64,000 nt of DNA from Loktanella sp. PT4BL (lineage in GTDB: Bacteria; Pseudomonadota; Alphaproteobacteria; Rhodobacterales; Rhodobacteraceae), in the NCBI RefSeq assembly GCF_003201935.1, contig NZ_QJJL01000003.1, forward strand, positions 310,001-374,000, written 5' to 3'. The first letter of the stretch is position 1; each line of letters starts with the position of its first letter. A program made the translations under genes and the position numbers. Under the pieces are notes generated by a model. It did no database searches and was not told where the DNA came from. It saw only the letters and a program-made list of their open reading frames with translations. Of this stretch, positions 25,435 through 33,439 are shown in pieces.

Positions 25435-26754
25435 TCAGCGCAAGATCGGAATTTGCGGTTCGGTTTTCCCCGGCGCGGTAAGCGCGGGCGGTTGTGGCCC
25501 GCCGGTCGCCCAATCCAGAAGCTCGACTGTGTGCACAATCGGTACGGCTGTGCCACTGCCGATCTGCATCATACAGCCGATGTTGCCTGCCGAGATAATA
25601 TCCGGCGTCAGCGCTTCCAGCGTTTGCACTTTGCGCGCTTTGAGTTGCTTTGAAATTTCTGGCTGCATCAGGTTATAGGTGCCGGCCGATCCGCAGCAGA
25701 GGTGGCTGTCTGCAGGTTCCAGCACAGTAAAGCCTGCCTTTTTCAGCAGTTCCTTTGGATAGGTTTTGATCTGCTGGCCATGTTGCAGCGAACATGCGGC
25801 GTGATAGGCCACTTTGGTGCCTTTGTTGTCGCCTTGCGGCAGGTCAAGCTTCATCAGGACCTCGGAGACATCCATTGCAATGGCGGACACGCGCGCAGCA
25901 TCGTCGGCCAGCGGATCATTGCGGAACATATGGCCGTAGTCCTTCACCGTCGTGCCGCAGCCAGAGGTATTGATGACGATGGCGTCAAGCCCGTCATTGT
26001 CCATTTCGCGGATCCAGGCGCGGATGTTTTTGGCCGCCGCCCCGTGGCTTTCCGCCTCTTTGCCCATGTGGTGGGTCAGCGCGCCACAGCAGCCCGCACC
26101 TTCGGCCACGACAACCTCGGCCCCGAGCCGTGTCAGCAGGCGGATCGTGGCGTCGTTGATATCGGTGTTCAGCGCCTTTTGTGCGCAGCCTGTCATCAGG
26201 GCCACGCGCATCTTTTTGTCCTTGGCGGGGAATGTCTGCGGATCATCGTTGCGGCTGACCGGCGGGATGGTCTTGGGCGCCATCTCCAGCATCGCGCGCA
26301 GACGCGCATCGGGCATCAGCCGTGCGAAAGGCCGCCCGATCTTGGCCCCCAAGAGCGCTACGCGGAACCGCATCGGATAGGGCAGGATACGTGCGAGAAT
26401 CCAGCGCAGGGCACGGTCCGAGAAGGGGCGGTCATAGTTTTTCTCGATATAGGCGCGCGCATGATCGACAAGGTGCATGTAGTGCACGCCCGACGGGCAG
26501 GTTGTCATGCAGGCCAGACAGGACAGGCAACGGTCGATGTGTTTGACCGTCTTTGCATCCGGCTTGCGCTCGTTTTCGAGCATGTCCTTGATCAGGTAAA
26601 TCCGTCCGCGCGGGCTGTCGAGTTCATCGCCAAGTACCTGATAGGTCGGGCAGGTGGCCGTGCAAAACCCGCAATGCACGCAAGAGCGCAGGATTTCATT
26701 GGAACGCTTGATCGCGGGATCGGTCAGTTGCTCTGGTGTGAATGTCGTTTGCAT
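25435..26754 (-). CDS. glcF: Glycolate oxidase iron-sulfur subunit GlcF
   Basis: 439-residue electron-transfer subunit of glycolate oxidase, which converts glycolate to glyoxylate at the inner membrane. Two [4Fe-4S] ferredoxin motifs (CVHCGFCTATCP near residue 25 and CLSCLACMTTCP near 75) and two CCG domains (GCCGALTHH and LCCGSAGTYN) that bind further clusters. The last gene of glcDEF; its ATG overlaps the glcE stop by one base (TGATG). Confidence 0.95.
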   Translation of the reverse strand: MQTTFTPEQLTDPAIKRSNEILRSCVHCGFCTATCPTYQVLGDELDSPRGRIYLIKDMLENERKPDAKTVKHIDRCLSCLACMTTCPSGVHYMHLVDHARAYIEKNYDRPFSDRALRWILARILPYPMRFRVALLGAKIGRPFARLMPDARLRAMLEMAPKTIPPVSRNDDPQTFPAKDKKMRVALMTGCAQKALNTDINDATIRLLTRLGAEVVVAEGAGCCGALTHHMGKEAESHGAAAKNIRAWIREMDNDGLDAIVINTSGCGTTVKDYGHMFRNDPLADDAARVSAIAMDVSEVLMKLDLPQGDNKGTKVAYHAACSLQHGQQIKTYPKELLKKAGFTVLEPADSHLCCGSAGTYNLMQPEISKQLKARKVQTLEALTPDIISAGNIGCMMQIGSGTAVPIVHTVELLDWATGGPQPPALTAPGKTEPQIPILR

Positions 26755-27857
26755 CAGGTCATGATCCCGGGGTTAAGAATGCCGCGTGGGTCGAACTTTG
26801 CGCGCAGGCCATTGGTGATGGCGGCCAATGCGGGTATTTCGGGGTGGAAGGCTGGTACATCGGCACGGCCACGTATCAGGGTCGCATGCCCGTCGAAATC
26901 GCTCAAAGCGGCGCGCAGGTCGCGGCCCTCATCGGCCAGCGCCCAGATCAACCCGCCGCCCCAGTCGTATTGGACGGCTGTTGCGTCCAGTTTGGCGACC
27001 AGTTCCGGCGCAGCAGAGGGTTTGGCCGAAATGCGCCAGACATAGCCCGGCTTATCGGCAAAGGCGGTGACGTCGCGGATGGCCGTCCATGCCGCGGCAT
27101 CGTCCCATGTGACATCAACAGCGCCAAAAGGTTTCAGCAGCGCCTGCAATTTCTCTGCGCGGTATTTGATCGACGCCTCAAATCCTTCGATACGCAACAT
27201 TGTCACCGGATCGCCATCGGGCCCTTTTGGCAAATGTGCGGCACCTGTCGCCTCAAAAGGAGAGCCCAAGGCAGCCGATAACGCTTGCACCGCTTGCCGG
27301 TCTGTCAGGCCGTGCAGGCGGAGGGTGGCAGTCGTTTCGACATCTGGCAGCACCTTGAGCGACACTTCTGTCAGCACGCCCAAGGTGCCGTAGGAACCCG
27401 CCATCAGCTTGACCAGATCATAGCCGGTGACGTTCTTCATCACACGGCCCCCGTTCTTGATGATCGTGCCCTGTCCGTCCACGAACCGCACACCGAGCAT
27501 GAAATCACGGCAGGCCCCCACAGAAATCCGGCGCGGGCCAGAGACATTCGCAGCAGCCATGCCGCCCAGCGTGGGCGTACCTTTGGTCCCCAAAAGCGCG
27601 CGGTGGTCCATCGGCTCAAACGCAAGGCGCTGGTTTTCCGCCGCGAGTGTTTCCTCAATCTCGGCAATCGGCGTGCCTGCGCCTGCTACAATGGTCAGCG
27701 CTCCGGGCTCATAGAGGCTGATGCCATTCATGGCCGCGGTGCTGAGGTCTTCACCTTCGCATTGCCCAATCGGGCGCGTGCCGCCGCCTGTGATCCGCAA
27801 GGGGCCATTTGCCCCTTTGATCATCTGGGACAGGTCTTCTTCGGATTTGGGCTGCAT
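26754..27857 (-). CDS. glcE: Glycolate oxidase FAD-binding subunit GlcE
   Basis: 367-residue second flavin subunit of glycolate oxidase. FAD-binding type 4 (PCMH) fold with ITGGGTRP near residue 18, GTPTLGGMAAANVSGPRR around residue 100, and GRVMKNVTGYDLVKLMAGS. Start MQPKSEEDLSQMI at 27857. The upstream in-frame extension to 27947 would overlap glcD and is not conserved in character. 26 bases follow glcD, then it overlaps glcF. Confidence 0.94.
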   Translation of the reverse strand: MQPKSEEDLSQMIKGANGPLRITGGGTRPIGQCEGEDLSTAAMNGISLYEPGALTIVAGAGTPIAEIEETLAAENQRLAFEPMDHRALLGTKGTPTLGGMAAANVSGPRRISVGACRDFMLGVRFVDGQGTIIKNGGRVMKNVTGYDLVKLMAGSYGTLGVLTEVSLKVLPDVETTATLRLHGLTDRQAVQALSAALGSPFEATGAAHLPKGPDGDPVTMLRIEGFEASIKYRAEKLQALLKPFGAVDVTWDDAAAWTAIRDVTAFADKPGYVWRISAKPSAAPELVAKLDATAVQYDWGGGLIWALADEGRDLRAALSDFDGHATLIRGRADVPAFHPEIPALAAITNGLRAKFDPRGILNPGIMT

Positions 27858-27883
27858 GACGATCTTCTTGTATCTTGGGAAAT

Positions 27884-29317
27884 TTACGCGGCGCGGCGGG
27901 GCTGGGAGGAGTCCAGCGGGAACACTTTGGCGGCGTTCAACAGCCAAGCGGGATCGAAGATGTCTTTGACCGCCATCTGCGCCTCAAGATCGGCAGGCGC
28001 GAATTGCACGTTCATCAGATCGCGTTTTTCGATGCCCACACCGTGTTCACCGGTCAGGCAACCGCCCACCTCTACGCAGAGTTTCAGGATCTCTGCGCCG
28101 AATTCTTCACAAAGCTCCAGATCACCGGGTTTGTTGGCATCAAACAGGATCAGCGGGTGCATATTGCCATCGCCTGCGTGGAAGACGTTGCCCACATCAA
28201 GGCCGAATTCCTTGGACATCTCGGAAATACGCTTGAGTACGAAAGGCAGCGAAGAGACAGGGATCGTGCCATCAAGGCACATATAATCGTTGATCTGCCC
28301 CATCGCACCAAAGGCGGATTTGCGGCCCAGCCAGATACGGCCTGCTTCGTCCGAGTCTTTCGCTTCGCGCAATTCGACAGGGTTATGCTTGGCGGCAATT
28401 TCCATGATCAGCTTGAGTTGCGCGTCGATTTCCGCGTCAGAGCCTTCGACCTCGACGATCAGAAGTGCCTCGCACATCGGGTACCCTGCTTTGGCGAAAG
28501 CTTCGGTCGCCTCAATACAGGGGCGGTCCATGAATTCGATCGCCACAGGCAGGATGCCGGCCTTGATGATGTCGGTGACCACCTGTCCTGCGACTTCGGA
28601 ACTGTCATAGCCCATCAGCACGGGCCGCGCGCCTTCGGGTTTGTGCAGGATGCGCAAGGTGGCCTCGGTCACAACCCCAAGCTGGCCTTCGGACCCGCAG
28701 ATCACACCCAAAAGGTCCAGCCCGCCCGCATCAAGATGCGCGCCACCGATTTCGACCACGGTGCCATCCATCAGTACCATCGTCACACCCATCAGGTTGT
28801 TCGTGGTCACACCGTATTTCAGACAATGCGCGCCACCCGAGTTCATCGCGATATTGCCTGCGATGGCACAGGCCAGCTGGCTGGACGGGTCGGGGGCGTA
28901 AAAGAAACCGTCCGCCTCAACCGCGCCGGTCACCGACAGGTTCGTGCGCCCTGTTTGTACGCGGATGTAGCGGTCATCGTAATTGGTCTCGATCACGCCG
29001 TTCATCTTGGCCACGCCAAGGATCACGCAATCGGCAGTCGGCAGAGCGCCACCGGCCAGCGAAGTACCCGACCCGCGCGGGACAACGGGCACGCCCAATT
29101 CGTGACAGATGCGCAGGACATCCGACACCTCTTTGGTGGTGGCGGGGAGCACGGCGCAAAGCGGTGGACACTTATAGGCCGTCAGCGCGTCACATTCATA
29201 GGCTCGTGTTTCACGTTCATCCGATATAACAGCATCCCGGGGGAGTACCTCGGACAGCCGTGCCACGATCTGATCTTTGCGGCCAATGACGCTGGCGCTG
29301 GGTTGTGGCATTTGCAT
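27884..29317 (-). CDS. glcD: Glycolate oxidase subunit GlcD
   Basis: 477-residue catalytic flavin subunit of glycolate oxidase. FAD-binding type 4 domain with VVPRGSGTSLAGGALP (about residues 77-92) and NIAMNSGGAHCLKYGVTTNN, then the FAD-oxidase C-terminal domain with HAGDGNMHP (metal/substrate-binding histidines) and GEHGVGIEKRD. First gene of the operon; two Met codons at 29317 and 29311 are possible starts. The FadR/GlcC-type dyad 23 bases upstream suggests control by the GntR-type regulator at 11594-12361. Confidence 0.96.
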   Translation of the reverse strand: MQMPQPSASVIGRKDQIVARLSEVLPRDAVISDERETRAYECDALTAYKCPPLCAVLPATTKEVSDVLRICHELGVPVVPRGSGTSLAGGALPTADCVILGVAKMNGVIETNYDDRYIRVQTGRTNLSVTGAVEADGFFYAPDPSSQLACAIAGNIAMNSGGAHCLKYGVTTNNLMGVTMVLMDGTVVEIGGAHLDAGGLDLLGVICGSEGQLGVVTEATLRILHKPEGARPVLMGYDSSEVAGQVVTDIIKAGILPVAIEFMDRPCIEATEAFAKAGYPMCEALLIVEVEGSDAEIDAQLKLIMEIAAKHNPVELREAKDSDEAGRIWLGRKSAFGAMGQINDYMCLDGTIPVSSLPFVLKRISEMSKEFGLDVGNVFHAGDGNMHPLILFDANKPGDLELCEEFGAEILKLCVEVGGCLTGEHGVGIEKRDLMNVQFAPADLEAQMAVKDIFDPAWLLNAAKVFPLDSSQPRRAA

Positions 29318-29339
29318 GAGGCGACTCCCTGATCATATG

Positions 29340-29362
29340 ATTGGTAAAAAGATATTACCAAT
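29340..29362. promoter_or_regulatory. FadR/GlcC-type operator before glcD
   Basis: Inverted repeat with perfect 8-base arms ATTGGTAA / TTACCAAT and a 7-base spacer AAAGATA, in the glcD / DUF599 divergent region. It nearly matches the dyad at 12379-12401 before the GntR regulator gene, including the spacer. Confidence 0.75.
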
Positions 29363-29407
29363 TCTGAGATATAGCAAGGCTGAACACAAGAGGATAGGTT
29401 TCTACCG

Positions 29408-30106
29408 ATGCGCATACTGGACCACATGACACTTTTGAGCGCGCTCGACTGGATTGCAGCAGGTCTTCTGGTGCTGTCTTGGCTCCTGCTTGGCTGGATG
29501 ATCGAACACCCGCGAGCAAAGCATCCTTCGGTCACGGTTCTTATGTCAGAGCGCAGGCGCGACTGGATGAAGGTGATGGTCACCCGCGATCCGCGTATCT
29601 TTGATAGCCAGATTTTGGGTGGCTTACGCCAAGGAACTGCGTTTTTCGCGTCGAGCTGCCTGCTTTCCATCGGCGGTGTGCTTGCTCTGGTTGGCAATAC
29701 CGAGCCTTTGCGTGGCGTGGCTGCTGAAGTGACAGATATGGCTGTCCCTGTTTTGATCTTTCAGATCAAACTGGCGTTGGTTGCGTTGTTCTTGACCAAT
29801 GCGTTCCTCAAATTCGTGTGGTCCAATCGCATCTTTGGCTATTGTGCCGTTCTGATGGCCTCAGTCCCGAATGACCCTGACGATCCACTGGCCTATCCGC
29901 GTGCGGCGCAGGCGGCAGAGTTGAACATCCGCGCGGCGATGAATTTCAATCGCGGGCTGCGGGCGATGTATTTCGCCTTGGGTGCGCTGGCGTGGCTTTT
30001 GGGGGCGGTCGCCTTGATCATCGCCACGGTTGCTGTGGTCTGGATTGTATGGTCACGGGAATTTGCGTCCCTGCCGCGCCAGATCCTGCTACAAGATGAT
30101 GCATGA
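29408..30106 (+). CDS. DUF599 family membrane protein
   Basis: 232-residue integral membrane protein with four predicted transmembrane helices (about residues 10-31, 78-96, 116-140, 185-215). The conserved MVTRDPRIFDSQILGGLRQGTAFFAS stretch (shown in part: RIFDSQILGGLRQGTAFFAS) and N-R-I-F-GYCAVLM are typical of DUF599. Function unknown. Its stop overlaps the start of the next small secreted protein by four bases, so the pair is coupled. It is divergent from glcD. Confidence 0.8.
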   Translation: MRILDHMTLLSALDWIAAGLLVLSWLLLGWMIEHPRAKHPSVTVLMSERRRDWMKVMVTRDPRIFDSQILGGLRQGTAFFASSCLLSIGGVLALVGNTEPLRGVAAEVTDMAVPVLIFQIKLALVALFLTNAFLKFVWSNRIFGYCAVLMASVPNDPDDPLAYPRAAQAAELNIRAAMNFNRGLRAMYFALGALAWLLGAVALIIATVAVVWIVWSREFASLPRQILLQDDA

Positions 30107-30441
30107 AGTATTCTTTCCTCTTCGCTCTCATTGCGGGACCTGCGCTTGCCGATAGCCCTGTGATAGAAAACGTCACGGTCAGCGGGGACCGCTTTAGTGT
30201 CACGCTCGCGCATCCGGACACGGGCTGGGATCATTATGCCGACGCATGGGAAGTGCTGGATGCTGCTGGCAACAGTCTTGGTGTCCGCGAATTGCTGCAC
30301 CCGCATGTGACTGAACAGCCCTTCACGCGTGCTTTGTCAGGCGTCATCATTCCGCAAGGGACGGCGGTGGTTTATGTCCGTGCGCGCTGCAATGTGGATG
30401 GATGGTCCGACGATCTGTTCGAAGTCGTCTTGGGCAACTAG
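30103..30441 (+). CDS. Small secreted hypothetical protein
   Basis: 112-residue protein with a signal peptide (MKYSFLFALIAGPALA, cleavage before DSPVIE) and a compact beta-rich mature part: VTVSGDRFSVTLAHPDTGWD, then a WEVLDAAGN strand and an HPHVTEQPFTRALSGV segment. I do not recognise a named domain; the size suggests a single periplasmic beta-sandwich. Overlaps the DUF599 gene by four bases at its start and the convergent phosphatase-like gene by four at its end. Confidence 0.7.
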   Translation: MKYSFLFALIAGPALADSPVIENVTVSGDRFSVTLAHPDTGWDHYADAWEVLDAAGNSLGVRELLHPHVTEQPFTRALSGVIIPQGTAVVYVRARCNVDGWSDDLFEVVLGN

Positions 30442-31367
30442 GGCCGCGACTGCGCCCCGCCCAACCGGTAGTCCGCAATCACAGGATAATGGTCTGTCGG
30501 CCATTCGCCAGCAAACTTTTGCCGCAAGACGACGGGCTCCGCCGCAAGGGTGGCATCGCCAATATGCGCGATGTGGTCGATCGCGGCAAAAAGGTTCAGT
30601 CCCCAGTTTAGATGATAGGTGGCGCCTTCCACAGGCGCAAATTCCAGGCCTGTTTCTTCCAGAACGTCCATCACAGGATCGCCAAAGCGCGCGTTGATGT
30701 CGCCCACAACAAACAGGGTTTCTTCCGCTGCAATCCACGGTGCGATCCGTTGGGCGACCAGTTCGACAGACTGCATCCGGTTCGACCGGCTGCCATAGTC
30801 GGTATGCAGATTGATGACGCGAAACACCTCATCCGTCGCAAGATCGCGAAACTGCGCCCAGGATGTGAACGCAGGATAGGAGCCGTTGAAGGTGCGTGAA
30901 TAGATCACGTCTGGCGTGTCGGAAAAGAAAAACCAGCCCTGATCAAGCAAGCGCAGACGGTCGCTACGATACAGGATCGGCTGGGTAGAGGGAAAGACTG
31001 ACGGATCACCAACCGCAGCGGCGGCGTAGTCTGGGTTATTCTGGAGCAACCAATCCAGCGTCAGGTTGATGTCGGCCTGATTACCTCCGCCGAAGCTCTC
31101 CATTTCCTGAAACCCGATCACATCGGCGTTCTTTTCTTTGAAGGCCAGATCAAGCGGCGTCTTGCGCCTGTCCCAGTCCGCCAAAGACCACGCGCCGGTG
31201 TCACGCGACAGGATAATGTAATGGACGTTATATGTCGCAACCCGAAGCGTGTCCGGCGCGGGGTCCTGCAGCGGTGTGATACCCGAATGGCGGAGTGTCT
31301 GGCAGCCGACAAGCGTGACCAAGACAAGGGCAATTGCGCCAACCAGTTTCAGGACAGTCGAAAACAC
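30438..31367 (-). CDS. Endonuclease/exonuclease/phosphatase family lipoprotein
   Basis: 309-residue protein with a lipoprotein signal (LVTLVGC, Cys near residue 22) and an EEP (DNase I-like) fold: ATYNVHYI, FQEMESFGG (metal-binding Glu), VINLHTDYGSRSN, FVVGDINARFGDP and WPTDHYPVIADY (catalytic Asp-His). It should hydrolyse a phosphodiester or phosphomonoester outside the cytoplasm; the substrate is unknown. I take the GTG at 31367, five bases beyond the upstream gene's stop; a TTG at 31403 would overlap that gene. Last gene of the MoxR operon. Confidence 0.85.
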   Translation of the reverse strand: MFSTVLKLVGAIALVLVTLVGCQTLRHSGITPLQDPAPDTLRVATYNVHYIILSRDTGAWSLADWDRRKTPLDLAFKEKNADVIGFQEMESFGGGNQADINLTLDWLLQNNPDYAAAAVGDPSVFPSTQPILYRSDRLRLLDQGWFFFSDTPDVIYSRTFNGSYPAFTSWAQFRDLATDEVFRVINLHTDYGSRSNRMQSVELVAQRIAPWIAAEETLFVVGDINARFGDPVMDVLEETGLEFAPVEGATYHLNWGLNLFAAIDHIAHIGDATLAAEPVVLRQKFAGEWPTDHYPVIADYRLGGAQSRP

Positions 31368-31371
31368 AACG

Positions 31372-33438
31372 TTAACGCCGCCCTTCTCTGAGCCACGCGC
31401 CAACCATCAACAGTGAAGCGAGAAGCAGGAACGCCCAAGCCGGCAAAAGCGGTGTGATGCTGATTTCGGCCGTCCGGAAGGCTTCGCGCGGGGTGATCCC
31501 GATCCAGCCACGTCCGGCGGCAGGGCGTCCTTCGCGCACGCTGCGGATATCAATATCACCGGCTGAGATCGGCATGATACCGCCGCGTGTGCTGTCGATC
31601 AGCGGGGCCAGCAATGTGCTATCGGCGATGGTTTGTTCAAACTCGCGCGGGGCAGATGGGCCAAGGGCAATCACGGCGGTCTCTTCGCCATCGTCCAGAC
31701 GGTAGAGACCGATTTCCGGGGCGTTCCAAAGCGTTTCAAACCGGCCGGGCGAGACCTCTTCCAGCCGCAGAGTGGTTTCGGTCCCGTCAGGGTGGGTGAT
31801 CACGACATCACCGGTGTCCAGATCAAGCGTGCGCCGGATGATGCGCATCGTTTGCCCTGCCGGTTCGACCCAAAGCGCCTCTTCTTCAAGCTCGGGTTCT
31901 TTCATCATCCAGTGCGCCAGACGCCGCAGCAGTTCAAGCTGTGGCCCACCACCTTCATAGCCCCGATCCCAAAGCCAGGAATGATCCGAGGCCATCAGCG
32001 CCACACGGCCTTCGCCAACGCGGTTCAGGGTCAGCAAGGGGCGCTCATCAAGGCCGGACATCACGGTCATGGCCTCTTGCGGGACCAGCACATCAACCAG
32101 GCGGAACCACCGCCCCCAACCCGGTCCCTCGCCATCGGGGTTCGGTGACAGCGCATCAAGACCTTCGGTCACAGGATGGCGCGCACCAAGATCGGTGATC
32201 TGCGGTACAAACCCTTCTTCAAAGACACGTGCCGTCGGTGCACCCGGAAGGATCTGCCCCAGAGGCGAGCGATAGATGCTTTCAGCAGAACCATATTCGG
32301 GACCTGATGAAATCAGCACCGCGCCACCCTGTTCGACGTAAGAGCGGATATTGTCGAGATAGGCGCTTGGCAGAATGCCGCGACGGCGGTAGCGGTCAAA
32401 GATGATCAGGTCGAAGTCGTTGATCTTTTCAAGGAACAATTCCCGCGTTGGAAACGCAATCAGCGAGAGTTCGTTGACCGGCACACCATCCTGCTTTTCA
32501 GGGGGGCGCAGAATGGTGAAATGCACCAGATCGACGGATGAGTCCGACTTTAAGAGATTGCGCCATGTGCGCTCACCCGGGTGTGGCTCGCCCGAAACCA
32601 ATAGAACGCGCAGACGATCACGTACCCCGTTGATCTGGACCACGGATGCGTTGTTGCGGTTGGTCAACTCACCCTCGGCGGTGGGGATTTCAAATTGCAG
32701 CACATTCATGCCGCCATGGGGCAGCGTGATGGGCAATTGAATGTCCTGACCTACCGGAACCTGCACTGTCAGTGGTGGTTCCCCATCAATCGAAATTGAC
32801 AGTGGTACGGATGCGGTTTCTGGCGCGGCACCCTGATCTTCGATCCGCAGGGCCAGGTTTACCTCTTCGCCGAGGATCGCAAAGGCCGGTGCGTTCTGGA
32901 CGACAAGCCGCCGATCCCAATCATCAGGCGCGCCGGTCATCAGCAAATGGAGCGGCGCAGGCAAGGCAGGGGCGCGTTCAAGGTCGTGCAAGCGGCCGTC
33001 AGAAACGAGGATGATGCCTGCGATACGCGCCTGTGGTTCTTCAGCCAGGGCCTGAGACACGGCCGTCATGAGCGTGGTGCCCAAATCGCCTTCACCGTCG
33101 CCTAGCGACACCTCGCGCAGTTCGGTGTTGGGCTGGCGTTCAATCTCGGCCTCGATGTTGGCAATTGCCTGCGCGTTCTGGTCAGGGCGCGTGCCGATGC
33201 GCTGACTGGCGCTTTCATCAACAACCATCAGGACAATATCACTTAGCGGTTCGCGGTCTTCCTGCTGGATGCTGGGGTTCGCAATGGCGGCCAGCAAAGC
33301 AAGCCCCGCCAGCCCACGCAACCACCAGCCCGGCAAGCGCCGCCAGATGGCGAGTGTTACGGCAACGGCCACCAAAGCAGCGACGGCATAAAGCGCCAGA
33401 AGAGGGATCAGCGGATCAAGAAGCAAAGTGCCTGTCAT
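31372..33438 (-). CDS. Membrane VWA/glutamine-amidotransferase-like protein of the MoxR operon
   Basis: 688-residue membrane protein. Two N-terminal transmembrane helices (about residues 8-28 and 38-54) and one near the C-terminus (PLLPAWAFLLLASLLMVGAW). Between them lies a VWA-like region starting MVVDESASQR, which keeps a DxSxS metal site, then a class I glutamine-amidotransferase-like fold around YVEQGGAVLISSGPEYG (about residues 370-390). It has no catalytic Cys/His pair that I can identify in that fold. It starts one base after the DUF4159 gene stop, so the two are coupled. Confidence 0.78.
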   Translation of the reverse strand: MTGTLLLDPLIPLLALYAVAALVAVAVTLAIWRRLPGWWLRGLAGLALLAAIANPSIQQEDREPLSDIVLMVVDESASQRIGTRPDQNAQAIANIEAEIERQPNTELREVSLGDGEGDLGTTLMTAVSQALAEEPQARIAGIILVSDGRLHDLERAPALPAPLHLLMTGAPDDWDRRLVVQNAPAFAILGEEVNLALRIEDQGAAPETASVPLSISIDGEPPLTVQVPVGQDIQLPITLPHGGMNVLQFEIPTAEGELTNRNNASVVQINGVRDRLRVLLVSGEPHPGERTWRNLLKSDSSVDLVHFTILRPPEKQDGVPVNELSLIAFPTRELFLEKINDFDLIIFDRYRRRGILPSAYLDNIRSYVEQGGAVLISSGPEYGSAESIYRSPLGQILPGAPTARVFEEGFVPQITDLGARHPVTEGLDALSPNPDGEGPGWGRWFRLVDVLVPQEAMTVMSGLDERPLLTLNRVGEGRVALMASDHSWLWDRGYEGGGPQLELLRRLAHWMMKEPELEEEALWVEPAGQTMRIIRRTLDLDTGDVVITHPDGTETTLRLEEVSPGRFETLWNAPEIGLYRLDDGEETAVIALGPSAPREFEQTIADSTLLAPLIDSTRGGIMPISAGDIDIRSVREGRPAAGRGWIGITPREAFRTAEISITPLLPAWAFLLLASLLMVGAWLREGRR

Positions 33439-33439
33439 C

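Noticed and set aside
25702..27045. Plus-strand open frame of 447 codons opposite glcF and glcE
   Set aside because: Antisense shadow across the glcE/glcF junction, no start context.
27875..29332. Plus-strand open frame of 485 codons opposite glcD
   Set aside because: Antisense shadow of glcD in GC-rich DNA; no ribosome binding site and no recognisable domain.
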